Below, one piece after another: positions 8,154-16,675 of a DNA stretch of 29,030 bases. The DNA lies in contig CAUYUJ010021142.1 of assembly GCA_963575745.1 (NCBI GenBank), positions 115,001 through 144,030 on the forward strand, read 5' to 3'. Under the pieces are notes generated by a model. The model was not told the origin of the DNA, did no database searches, and saw nothing but the letters and a program-made list of their open reading frames with translations. Positions within the stretch are counted from its first letter, which is position 1, and each line of letters begins with the position of its first letter. The translations under genes and the position numbers were made by a program. This DNA comes from Prorocentrum cordatum (Eukaryota; Sar; Dinophyceae; Prorocentrales; Prorocentraceae).

Positions 8154-8469
8154 AAATCGGAACTTCAATTATTATGTTTCGGCATCGAAGAAACAAAAAA
8201 AAAAACAAGGCGTAACCATAAACCTTCGGAGGTCAGCGCGGGTTTGGATCTGCGCTTGACCCCCCTCTCTGGCGCGCGGAGCGCGACAGTGGCGGTGCCG
8301 GAGGCACCGCCAAGGGGCTCCAGCGCCGATCCGAAACATCCGCGCAAACCTCCGAAAACTTGCTCCGAAGCATTGTTTGGTGCTGGGTCCTCATCTTGAA
8401 GAGACAACGCCCCGCGTCTTTCCTCCTCCTATCCTCCTCCCCCTTCTCCTCTTATCCTGCCTCTGCCAT
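8154..8469. other. Spacer between the two 90 bp blocks
   Basis: About 315 bp of non-array DNA with an A-rich patch near 8190-8212, a GC patch with small GGCGCGCGGAGCGCG and GCGGTGCCGGAGGCACCGCC palindromes near 8270-8313, and a short CCTCCT run at 8421-8458. No gene is seen. Confidence 0.5.
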
Positions 8470-9262
8470 CCGCACGTAAGATATGCCGGCACGTCCCTCA
8501 TACATTTTGTGGCCCCGTATGGAGCTCGACCGAAGGCCCTAGTGGCAGCGTCCGCATGCGCACCAATTCCGGCACACCCTCATGCGTTCCGCGGGCCCAT
8601 AGACAGCTCTTTCGAAGGCCCTAGCGGCAGCGCCCCTATGGCAGCACCGCGCCCATCCATTTCGCCACTCTTCTCACACGTTTCGTGGCCCTATCAGGGA
8701 GCTCCGCCGAAGGCCCCAATGGCAGCGTCCGTGTGGCGGCACCGCACCTACTTCGGCACAATTCTCACACGTTTCGTGGCCACATGAGGAGCTCCGCCGA
8801 AGGTCCCAATGGCAGCGTCCGCATGGCGGCACCGCACCCATGCCGGCTCACCCCTCACACGCTTCATGGCCAGTAGGGAGCTCCGCCGAAGGTCCCAGTG
8901 GCAGCGTCCGCATGGCGGCACCGCACCCACTTCGCTACACTCCTCACACGTTTCGCGGCCCTATCATGGAGCTCCGCCGAAGGCCCCAATGGCAACGTCC
9001 GCGTGGCGGCACCGCACCTACTTCGGCACAACTCCCACACGTTTCGTGGCCACATGAGGAGCTCCGCCGAAGGTCCCAATGTCAGCGTCCGCATGGCGGC
9101 ACCGCACCCATGTAGGCTCACCCCTCACACGCTTCGTGGCTGGTAGGGAGCTCCGCCGAAAGTCCCAGTGGCAGCGTCCGCACGGCGGCACCGCACCCAT
9201 TTCGCCGCACCTCTCACACGTTCCGTGGCCCCATAGGGAGCTCCGTCGAAGGTCCCAAAGTT
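8470..9262 (+). repeat. 90 bp tandem array with a 270 bp higher-order unit
   Basis: The motif GGAGCTCCGCCGAAGG recurs at 8698, 8788, 8877, 8968, 9058, 9147 and 9237 (the last two diverged), giving spacings of 89-91 bp; two more diverged units lie before 8698. Units three apart resemble each other more than neighbours do: 8698 with 8968 (both CACCTACTTCGGCACAA), 8788 with 9058 (both CACATGAGGAGC, then GGCTCACCCCTCACACGC), and 8877 with 9147. Because 90 is a multiple of three, several frames stay open on both strands. These peptides (e.g. SAWRHRT repeats) are probably not real genes. There are no unique spacers, so this is not CRISPR. Confidence 0.92.
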
Positions 9263-9730
9263 CAGTCCTCCTTCGTCTCGCCTGCCTCGCGATGCTCTTT
9301 GCTGCACATGCCTGGCCCTCCGCCAAGAGAAAGTTTATGTCATTTTGTTGGTCACCGAGCCGCACGGGGGCCACGGGAAGGAGGGGAGGGCGGTGAGGGC
9401 GGCGAGGCTCATGCTGGGATGGTGCTGCTTAGGACCCCGTTGGGTGGATGGCACTGCGAAGGCCTGCTTGCTCGCCGAGAGATGGAGCTCACACGGGAGC
9501 CCACGCTGTTGAGAGGTGGCTCTCCCACCCACGCGGTCGCCCACTGGGTCCCCGAGGGCGGCGAGGAGGGAGGAGGGGGGCGAGGACGACGAGGAGAATC
9601 GGGATCGGGATCGGGCTCGTGGCCATCGTGAGGGCTTGAAGCTGCGCCGAGCGTGAACGGACGTGGGCGAGAGCGACGACGAAGTCGTCGACGACTGGGG
9701 AAAGGCGAAGGTGGAGGACGACGACAACAG
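9263..9730. other. Unique GC-rich stretch without a clear gene
   Basis: After the 90 bp array the DNA is non-repetitive except for small GGCGAGG, GACGACGA and CGGGATCGGGATCGGG patches (9387-9415, 9580-9625). Frames on both strands are open but give Gly/Arg/Glu-rich or Pro/Ser-rich products. I see no convincing gene. Confidence 0.4.
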
Positions 9731-10228
9731 CTAGACGGTTGAGGAACGGTGGGGACGAGGACAATGCAACGAGCACATGTCGGGGCAGCGTTTCGAAGTC
9801 AGGGAACACGAGCCTATGATGCGAGGGATTGGGAGGCGGAGTACGAGGGCGACATCGACGAGAGGGTGAAGGAGGGATGACGAGGACAAAACCAACACAA
9901 CAGACACTTCTCGGCGAAAGGTTTTGAAATTCCGAACTCAGCCAACAGCACCCTAGATTAAGGTCGGGCATGCCCCCCTACAGCCGGATGTTGGACGACA
10001 AGTAAAGGAAAGTCAGCAATACACCAACATTGTCAAACATTGCCAAAAAAAATCGTCCCCTGACTATGTTTTACTATTTCTGAATATTGCTCCTGTAGAG
10101 GGACAAGCCCGACTTAACCCTAGATTGCCAGGGGGAGGCGGGGCGGAGGGGGACGACGACAGGGTGGAGGAGGGGCAGCGAGAAAGAGAGGACAGCACAA
10201 CAGACACACCTCGGGGCAGATCTTGAAG
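9731..10228 (+). repeat. Degenerate repeat with a CAACAGACAC-type motif
   Basis: Three diverged occurrences share the order CAACRNRCACNTNTCGGGGCAG followed by TTTCGAAGTCAGGGA or a variant: near 9767-9808, 9896-9943 and 10195-10234. Between them lie GACGACGACA-type stretches, and at 9950-10110 a lower-GC stretch with no gene. The third copy leads straight into the 93 bp array. Confidence 0.5.
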
Positions 10229-10229
10229 C

Positions 10230-10508
10230 CAGGGAGGGCGAGGGTTTTGGGGGGGGAGGGGTAAGGCAACGAGAACGACAGGGGCGACGAGAACGAGGAC
10301 GACGTCGCTGGAACACTCCTGCGTGGGAGGGCGAGGGTTTTGGGGGGGGAGGGGTAAGGCAACGAGAACGACAGGGGCGACGAGAACGAGGACGACGTCG
10401 CTGGAACACTCCTGCGTGGGAGGGCGAGGGTTTGGGGGGGGAGGGGTAAGGCAACGAGAACGACAGGGGCGACGAGAACGAGGACGACGTCGCTGGAACA
10501 CTCCTGCG
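10230..10508 (+). repeat. 93 bp tandem repeat, three near-identical units
   Basis: AGGGTTTTGGGGGG or a one-base variant begins units at 10241, 10334 and 10427, a spacing of exactly 93 bp. Each is followed by GTAAGGCAACGAGAACGACA and GACGTCGCTGGAACACTCCT. The units differ essentially only in G-run length, so the expansion is young. 93 is 31 codons, hence the long minus-strand repeat ORFs. Confidence 0.95.
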
Positions 10509-10720
10509 GTGCGCTCTGGCCGGGACTTCGAGGACGCGGCCACGAGGGCGCCCCTGGAAGCCCAGGCAGGTCTCTAACCTCCCCCCTTGAGCTTCGAGCC
10601 TCGAGCCTCGAACTGGCGATGTTGGCAAAGATTAGGACGAGGGCGACAACGTCAACGACAACGGCAACAATAACGACAACGGCAACGGCGACAACGACAA
10701 CGACGACGACGAAACGGCGA

Positions 10721-10935
<215 letters not shown>

Positions 10936-11061
10936 CAACGATGACGGAAACGACAAGGGCTACGGCGACGACCGCCCCCCTCCCCGCCGACAGACCGCCA
11001 CCGCAGTCGGGCTTGGCGACGTTGGCGAAGGTGCCCTCGAGGACCTGCACCCCGCCCCCCC

Positions 11062-11103
11062 TCCAGAGGCGGGGGCAAACGTCCAGAGGCGGGGGCAAAC
11101 GTC
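11062..11103 (+). repeat. Twenty-base unit in direct tandem
   Basis: CCAGAGGCGGGGGCAAACGT occurs twice head to tail, between the hexamer array and the next CCT tract. Confidence 0.85.
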
Positions 11104-11154
11104 TCGGAGAGAGGGTGTACTGCAACATCGCTGATGCGTCTAAGGTTTGCTCTG

Positions 11155-11425
11155 GTCCTCCTCCTCCTCCTCCTCCTCCTGCTGCTGCTGCTGCTCCTCC
11201 TCCATGCTCCTCGTTCCTCCGCGCTCCTCCTCCCTGCTCCTCGCTCATCGCTCCTCCTCACTCCTCCTGCCTCCTCGATCCTCGCTCCTCCTCGCCCGCG
11301 CCCTCGCCCTCGTCCTCGTCCTCCTCCTCCTCCTCCTCCTCCTCCTCCTCCTCCTCCCCCTCCTCCTCCTCCTCCTCCTCCTCCTCCTCCTCCTCCTCCT
11401 CCTCCTCTTCCTCCACCACCTCACC
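11155..11425. repeat. (CCT)n tract with CTG and CTCG variants
   Basis: Interrupted CCT repeats on the plus strand with a (CTG)4-5 patch near 11180 and CTCGCTCCTC variants to 11310, then nearly pure CCT to 11415. No coding is supported. Confidence 0.93.
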
Positions 11426-11549
11426 TCCTCCTGAGGGGCAACTTTTTGGGCGGACCGGCTCAGGGGGGAAACGTCGACATGGAAGCATCCCCCCCCTGAG
11501 CCTATCCCCTCCTAACGTTGCCCTGATCTCCGTCCCCCTCCCCGCCTCC

Positions 11550-11561
11550 GGCTCCTCTTCT

Positions 11562-11617
<56 letters not shown>

Positions 11618-12025
11618 CTCCTCTCCTCCTCCCCTGTTCTCCTCATCCCCTCTGCCCTTCTTCCTCACTCCCCCTTCCTCCCCACCCTCCCTGGGCGCCA
11701 GGAAGAGGCTCTCGGGGTGGTCGTAGCAGTAGTACACCACCTCCTGCCGCGGGCGGTTCCGGGGGGAGCTCCTCCTCTTCCTTTTTGTTGCTCCTCCTGT
11801 TCCTCCTCCTGCCACCTCATCCTGATCCATACCCTCCTCCTGCTCCTCCTCTGCACAGCAATCCTCCTCTCCCCTCTCCTTCTCCTCCTCCTCCTCCTCC
11901 TCCTGCTCCTCCTACTCCTCCTTGTCGTCACTTATGTTCTCCTCTGGCTCCTCTTTGTTTCAACATCTGCTCCTCGTTCTCATTTTACTCATCCGGATCC
12001 TTTTCCTTTTCCTCCTCCTCCAGAG
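11550..12025. repeat. Pyrimidine-rich CCT/CTT tracts
   Basis: Three pyrimidine-rich blocks (11552-11635, 11775-11920 and 12000-12025) of CCT with CTT variants are separated by short ordinary stretches. The intervening 11640-11775 includes GGGCGCCAGGAAGAGGCTCT and GTCGTAGCAGTAGTACACCA; on the minus strand the latter reads VYYCYD-like for about ten residues, too short to call. No gene is seen. Confidence 0.8.
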
Positions 12026-12236
12026 GAGATATCCTCATGGTGCAGTAAAACACCAAGCAACAAACACAACGCCCTTTTGTTCGATTCAAGTCATCCCCAC
12101 ACAAGGCTCAATATATCAATACCTATACGACCGCAGTGCGGGCGATAAGGAGGTTGGGGGGGATTGAGATCAAATGCCCACCGTGACTGACCTCCAGCCT
12201 GTCACCTTGATATCATCTCTCTCTTTCTCTCTGGGT

Positions 12237-12925
12237 TGGGTTGGAAGTGATGGATTGGACCAGATAAATAGGATTGGATTGGCCCGCCGCAGGCGAAGAA
12301 ATAATTGAATTGATGGATTGGGTTGGGTGGATTGATTGGGTGGGATAAAATAAGATGGGACAAGATGGGTTGGATAATATGAGATGCATTGGATTGGACA
12401 ATATGGATTGGATAAGATAAGCTGGATTGGATAAGGAAGCCCGCAGCAGGCGCCGACAAAAATGAATTGATGGATTGGGTTGGGTGGATTGGATTGGATG
12501 GGATAAAATAAGATGGGACAAGATGGGTTGGATAATATGAGATGCATTGGATTGGACAAGATGGATTTGATAAGATAAGCTGGATTGGACAAGGAAGCCC
12601 GCAGCAGGCGCCGACAAAAATGAATTGATGGATTGGGTTGGGTGGATTGGATTGGATGGGATAGTATGGATTGGATAAGATAAGATGAGTTGGATTGGAC
12701 AAGATGGATTGGATGAGATACATCGGATTGGATTGGCCCGCTGCAGGCGCAGAAACAAATGAATTGATGGATTGGGTTGGGTTGGGTGGATTGGATTGGG
12801 TGGGATAAAATAAGATGGGACAAGATGGGTTGGATAATATGAGATGCATTGGATTGGACAATATGGATTGGATAAGATAAGCTGGATTGAATAAGAAAGC
12901 CCGGCGCAATCGCCAACAAAAATGA
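12237..12925 (+). repeat. ~158 bp tandem array built on GGATT/GGGTT pentamers
   Basis: The motif GAATTGATGGATTGGGTTGG starts near 12307, 12464, 12622 and 12761, with a degenerate last occurrence at 12924; spacings are 157, 158, 139 and 163 bp. Inside each unit are many GGATT/GGGTT pentamers and AAGATGGGACAAGATGGGTT. Between units lies a GC-rich linker such as CCCGCAGCAGGCGCCGACAA. The minus strand is open in all three frames over long distances (products of Ile, Leu, Ser, Pro and Asn), an artefact of stop-poor pentamers. The 12026-12236 stretch before it is unique and without a gene. Confidence 0.92.
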
Positions 12926-12954
12926 ATTATGAAATTTACGACATGCGTTACCGC

Positions 12955-13133
12955 CGGGACGCCCGGGACACCCCGGACACCGCCCGGCCCAACTGGGACA
13001 CCTCCCGGCCACCGGCGGACGGGAAACGGACATTCGCTCCTACTGACACCCGGGACACCCAGGACACCGCCCGGCCCAACTGGGACACCTCCCAGCCACC
13101 GGCGGACGGGAACGGACGTTCGCTCTTACTTCG
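12955..13133 (+). repeat. 87 bp unit, two copies in tandem
   Basis: CCCGGGACACC starts at 12962 and again at 13049. Both copies share CCGCCCGGCCCAACTGGGAC and CACCGGCGGACGGGAA, then GGAC(A/G)TTCGCTC. 87 is a multiple of three, so frames stay open through both. Confidence 0.88.
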
Positions 13134-13653
13134 GCCTAGCTACAGGAGGATCACGCGCAGCTTCGCCTCGCCCGCACGCACGACACGAACACGAAACCGA
13201 AACCGATTTCCTGGTTGGGGGTCTCCGTTTCACTGCGATCTCACCCTCTAACCTCTGATGTATGTTCTGAAAGTATATTCTTGATGTGTGTGTGTGTGTG
13301 TGTGCGTTTTGGTGATGTGATGTTCATGGTGCATGGTGTTGGTGCATGCTGTTTGTTCAACTGGAATTTGGGGAGAAGAAGAAGAACGCTGACAGGAATG
13401 AGCACGCCAAGAACGTGTGCCGACCGTGTCCAAGCAGCGTGGCCGTTGTTCGGTCCACGGATGCCTGCTTATAGGTGTGTGTTCTTGATGTGTTTTCTTG
13501 GCGTCTGTTCCTTCTCGCCAGGACCAAGTTTGATGTATGCGTTCGGTGTCGAACGCTGGTGTGTGCAGTGGCTGTACGCCAGTGATGTATAGCTGGGAAA
13601 CCGCTGAGAACCCACAAAGGAGGAGTCCGACATTCTCCAGCCCCGATTAGGAA
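13134..13653. other. Unique stretch without a convincing gene
   Basis: This is non-repetitive apart from a (GT)n run at 13285-13304 and a repeated TTCTTGATGTGT at about 13279 and 13483. Plus-strand frames give Cys/Val/Phe-rich products made partly by the GT run. I see no gene or RNA that I can support. Confidence 0.4.
13285..13304. repeat. (GT)n dinucleotide run
   Basis: About ten TG/GT units ending in GTGCG. Confidence 0.95.
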
Positions 13654-13810
13654 GGCACCAACTATACACCAACACCGATCCTGGCCAGGAACACCCTGGG
13701 CCCAGGATCGGTGTATACGCCCTCTTGCCTTGCGCAAGAAGGCACATGCACCGATCCTGGGCCCAGGGCGATCCTGGGCCCAGCATCGGTGTTGGTGTAT
13801 AGTTGGTGCC
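13654..13810. mobile_element. 157 bp foldback element, MITE-like
   Basis: The outer arms are 31 bases with one mismatch: 13654-13684 begins GGCACCAACTATACACCAAC, and 13780-13810 is its reverse complement apart from one G/C difference. A second, perfect 19 bp inverted pair lies inside (CCTGGGCCCAGGATCGGTG at 13695-13713, complement at 13749-13767). A small inner pair, TCTTGC/GCAAGA, sits at the centre. There is no ORF. The nested arms could fold into one long hairpin. I see no target-site duplication next to the outer arms. It resembles short non-autonomous inverted-repeat elements, some of which act as introners in dinoflagellates (family knowledge). Assignment to a transposon class is inference. 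Confidence 0.7.
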
Positions 13811-13837
13811 CTCCGGCCTCGAGCCCGACACCGCCGC

Positions 13838-13936
13838 TGCCCCTGGGCGACGGCCCCCACGGTGCCCCCCCCTCCTCCTCCTCCTCCTCCTCCTCCTCCT
13901 CCTCCCTCCTCCTCCTCCTCCTCCTCCTCCTCCTCC
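13838..13936. repeat. (CCT)n tract with a 33 bp lead-in shared with 18.37 kb
   Basis: A 33 bp sequence starting TGCCCCTGGGCGACGGCC (13838) precedes about 65 bp of CCT repeats. The same 33 bp sequence occurs at 18371-18403, just after another CCT tract at the junction of the 2 kb duplication. Confidence 0.9.
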
Positions 13937-14557
13937 GCCAATCCATGGGCGAAGCAATTTCAGGAAGATTTGGAAGAGCTTGTTGTTTGGAGTGAGGAGG
14001 CGGCCTCATGTTGGGCTCGCGCGGGAGGGAGCATCTTGGGGCTGTTCGACTTCGAGGTTTCCCAGGACTTTGTCAGAGTGGACGTCGGGCTCTTGAGGAG
14101 TAGGCACTTCGACGTTGAGGTGGTTCCCCCTGGGCTCAGCATCGTGGACCCCGAGGACCTTGAGGAAGGCGCCCTCAGCATATCCCTGGACCACGTGTGC
14201 CCCTGGAGTTCCGAGGAGGGCCCCTGTGGGGCGGCATTTTCGACACGCAAGGGCCTCGTGAATCACCTGCGACTTGTTCATCATGTATCCAAGTTGTCGC
14301 AGGTCCTGACAGTTACCAACCAGTGCGTGGCGTGCCGCGAGGTCTTTTGGGATCGGAAGTCAGCCCAGAAACATCTCCACGGGGCGCTGCTTCATGGGCG
14401 CTGTCTTTCTCAGAAGGCATACACGTTGCGCCCCCTCATCGAGCCCTCGACCGTGGTGTGTGGCCTTTGTGGTTCAAGTTCACCCTCGCTGAGTTCGTAT
14501 TCGGACCACGCCTGCACCCACCTGCCGTTCCGCCCGCGTATTCAACAGGTCAATCAT
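13937..14557 (+). pseudogene. Zinc-finger tail of a LINE-type polymerase protein (5'-truncated)
   Basis: One plus frame leaves the CCT tract and reads as good protein: PWAKQFQEDLEELVVW, ILGLFDFEVSQDFVRVDVG, LRSRHFDVEVVPPGLS, then three Cys/His fingers. Finger 1 is C-x8-C-x12-H-x4-H (14198-14283), finger 2 has a CVAC pair then HLHGALLH (from 14324), and finger 3 is C-x2-C-x12-H-x3-H (14459-14521). This order (helical stretch, 'LRSRHFDVE' block, three fingers with 'TNQC' before the second) matches, from memory, the C-terminal part of reverse-transcriptase proteins of dinoflagellate LINE elements. The reverse transcriptase itself is absent, because the reading starts inside a triplet tract. The frame stays open beyond the fingers, but the next gene takes over in another frame at 14556. 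Confidence 0.6.
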
Positions 14558-15293
14558 GCCCACGATGGACATCGACGCGGATCTGTTCGGCGAGGAGCGC
14601 CCCGTGTGGGCCATGGCGATGTGCGGAGTTCGGAGGCCACGAGAGGAAGAGGCGGCAGAGGAGCCGAGGTCCCAGCGCGCTCGGGGGTCAGACGGTGGCG
14701 GAGGCGGTCGCGGCAAGCAGCAGGATCTGATCGACGCGATCGGCCGCCTCACGCTCGCCAACGCTCGCGCCAACGCGTCCCACGAGGCCAGCCTGATGGA
14801 GACATACCTGGTGCCCGACACACATTGGCTCGCCAAGTCAGGGATCGCCGCAAACAAGTTCTACAGCAACAGCGCCGCCAACCTGAAGGAGAAAAAGAAG
14901 GAGGACGACACGACCGACCTAAGCAGCCTCGGACCTCCCTTCATCACAGTCTTCTGGCTCGTCATGAACGCGGCGAAGAAAGCAGCGTCGGGCCCAGGAG
15001 TCGAGGCGATGAGGCTCTTTTGGGACCAGCACGTGCAAGACAAGGATCCAGTGTACATCTCGTCCTACGTGACCCACTTCTCGGTGAAGCAGCCGCGCGG
15101 GGACCACTCGAAGCGCATGAAGGGCAAAGTCAAGCTGGTCTTCCATCTGAATGCTTCGCACGCGGGGGCCATCATGCTGCGCCAGATTCTGGATCAGATC
15201 CTCACGGAGGACAAGGCCGAGAAGTTGGTGGGCACAGCTCCGAAGGGGCCGCTCGAAAGGCAGATCGAGGCCCTCCTGAGCAAGCGCCGCTAG
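14556..15293 (+). CDS. Retroelement-associated ORF, 245 aa
   Basis: A complete ORF begins with ATG at 14556 (another in-frame ATG lies three codons later) and ends at a TAG at 15291-15293. The N-terminus is acidic, followed by a basic Arg/Gly-rich linker (residues about 40-52). A mostly helical domain follows with IDAIGRLTLANARANASHEA, METYLVPDTHWL, SLGPPFITVFWLVMNA and a basic C-terminal motif, APKGPLERQIEALLSKRR. The pattern 'short hydrophobic helix - TYLVP - GPP-xxxxxW - ...APxGxxERQ' recalls a protein repeatedly found beside LINE debris in dinoflagellates, probably an ORF1-like nucleic-acid-binding protein (recalled, unverified). It overlaps the end of the zinc-finger frame by a few bases and lies in a different frame. 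Balanced composition makes it the clearest intact ORF here. Confidence 0.7.
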   Translation: MPTMDIDADLFGEERPVWAMAMCGVRRPREEEAAEEPRSQRARGSDGGGGGRGKQQDLIDAIGRLTLANARANASHEASLMETYLVPDTHWLAKSGIAANKFYSNSAANLKEKKKEDDTTDLSSLGPPFITVFWLVMNAAKKAASGPGVEAMRLFWDQHVQDKDPVYISSYVTHFSVKQPRGDHSKRMKGKVKLVFHLNASHAGAIMLRQILDQILTEDKAEKLVGTAPKGPLERQIEALLSKRR

Positions 15294-15340
15294 ATCTTCG
15301 ACCACGGTCTAAGAGAGCACGAATTCGGAACGCTGATTGT

Positions 15341-15556
15341 GACTCGTCTCAGATGTTGCACCATAGCCAACCATTCTGCGGGGCCTTTCATTCTTCGAGG
15401 GGGAAGTCTAAGACGGCTACTTGTGAATGCAGTGCTATTTCCACGTCTGTGAGCGCAGAGAATGATGGAGGTGGGCAGTCAGATTTTGGTACGTCTCAGA
15501 TGTTTGCACCAGGTTGCCAACCTTCTACGGGGCCTATTCATTCTTCGAGGGTGCCG
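15341..15556 (+). repeat. Two ~65 bp direct repeats, 150 bp apart
   Basis: The segment at 15341-15405 (CGTCTCAGATGTTGCACCAT, GGGGCCTTTCATTCTTCGAG) recurs at 15491-15556 with TCTACGGGGCCTATTCATTC and TTCGAGGGTGCC. The gap within the second copy is three bases, and the offset is a multiple of three. Both copies therefore read in one frame as S-S/T-S-Q-M...QP...HSSR. Confidence 0.75.
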
Positions 15557-16099
15557 AGTCATGCAGTATCATCGTTCAGCAGTGAAACTTCGACTATGGG
15601 ACCTGATGGTTTTAGATATGATGCATTTCGAAATTTGGGAGTTCACCCAGAGCACCTTCCTCATCCTCGGTACGGCTGGCCGACCCACTATAACGACGAG
15701 TGCAGGATCCAGTTCGAGGCTTGGACGTGGAGGATCAGGGCTGAAAAAAACGATGTGAGGGCCAGGTCCCTTCCTCCTTCGGCTCCTCCTCCTCCTCGCC
15801 CGCAGGCCTCCGCCCGCGCGAAGTCGCAGGCGCCTGGACTCTACCTCCCCCCCGCTCTTGCCACCAGCGAGCGGCTGGCGCAGCTGGTCAGGCGCGGCGT
15901 CGTCAAGGACGTCCGTGCCGCGGGGGAGGACGGGTGGGTGGGTAGGTCGTCCGTCGTCGGGGAGGGGGAGGAGGAGGATCGTAGATTGGCCGCCGCCGAG
16001 GCTGACAAGGCGGAAGGACGGGCTTCGGCTTCTAAGGGGGAGTCGGCCCGACCACGGCCAAAAGCTCGGGGGGTCAAGAATTCGAGAAAGCGAGTGTAG
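15353..16099 (+). CDS. Possible third ORF of the retroelement region
   Basis: The frame is open well upstream of 15353, where the first ATG after the 245 aa ORF lies, and it ends at TAG 16097-16099 (248 aa from that ATG). The first ~100 residues look like protein: a Ser-rich part holding the duplicated 'QM...QP...HSSR' motif, then STMGPDGFRYDAFRNLGVHP, HPRYGWPTHYNDECRIQF and EAWTWRIRAEKND. The in-frame gap in the duplicated motif argues for selection on the frame. The remainder (Arg/Ala/Pro/Glu-rich, ending KARGVKNSRKRV) may be compositional. Alternatively this is the 3' untranslated part of the element. No family is recognised. Beyond it, 16100-16335 shows no gene. Confidence 0.4.
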   Translation: MLHHSQPFCGAFHSSRGKSKTATCECSAISTSVSAENDGGGQSDFGTSQMFAPGCQPSTGPIHSSRVPSHAVSSFSSETSTMGPDGFRYDAFRNLGVHPEHLPHPRYGWPTHYNDECRIQFEAWTWRIRAEKNDVRARSLPPSAPPPPRPQASARAKSQAPGLYLPPALATSERLAQLVRRGVVKDVRAAGEDGWVGRSSVVGEGEEEDRRLAAAEADKAEGRASASKGESARPRPKARGVKNSRKRV

Positions 16100-16335
16100 T
16101 ATGAGGCTGGTGCCCGCAGGCAACCCCTGCGTGGACATCCGCGCTATAGGGGCCCGCCTTCGGGGCCAGCGGGGGCGACTCCTCCCAGCAGGGGCCCCCC
16201 TCAGAGTTCTTTGGATTTGCTTGGGTGCGTAGCCCCACGTAGGTACCATTTTCGGCCGTTTAAGGCATCCCCGATTTTGTGCCCCCATCTCTCTGACCTG
16301 ATTGGTACCCTGCGTCACTTGGTCTTGGTCTTGGT

Positions 16336-16392
16336 CCTCCTCCTCCTCCTCCTCCTCCTCCTCCTCCTCCTCCTCCTCCTCCTCCTCCTCCC
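16336..16392. repeat. (CCT)n tract at the left edge of the 2 kb duplication
   Basis: About 55 bp of nearly pure CCT, entered from TTGGTCTTGGTCTTGGTC. The duplicated unit starts directly after it. Confidence 0.95.
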
Positions 16393-16553
16393 CCTCGGGC
16401 GTCGGGTGGCCCCTCGGGGGCCCGCGCCTCCTGGATCGGACACGGGTCCTGGGGTCCTGGGGCCCTGGACCTCGGGGCCCTCCGCCAGGACCTCGGGGAC
16501 CCAAGCCTCGGGGCCCTGGACCTCGGGGGCCCACGCCTGGGCGTGACACGGAC

Positions 16554-16675
16554 GGGTCACGATGGGCACGGGTCCTGGACCTCGGGGCCCTCCGCCGGGA
16601 CGAAGTCTCCACCCCGGATCGCTTTCTGACGGCCCCCCGCGGCCCAGACGCCGCGAACAACAACGAGGACGCGTC
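16554..16675 (-). repeat. Diverged DR-1-like segment, in unit 1
   Basis: The plus strand has GGGTCACGATGGGCACGGGT, CGGGACGAAGTCTCCACC, CTTTCTGACGGCCCCCCGCG and GCCGCGAACAACAACG in the same order as the matching parts of DR-1 copy a (TTTTTTGACGGTCCCGAGGC, then GGCCGAAAATAGCGAAAAAC). Confidence 0.45.

Noticed and set aside
7915-9262. Regularly spaced 90 bp repeats as a CRISPR array
   Set aside because: The whole unit is repeated with no unique spacers, and no Cas-like genes are nearby.
12080-12100. Possible tRNA B-box (GATTCAAGTC)
   Set aside because: No A-box at the right distance and no cloverleaf can be drawn. A similar look at 22552 and 22717 also failed.
16229-16262. Second spliced-leader relic (CGTAGGTACCATTTTCGGCC)
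   Set aside because: It needs several insertions and mismatches relative to the leader, so chance similarity is likely.
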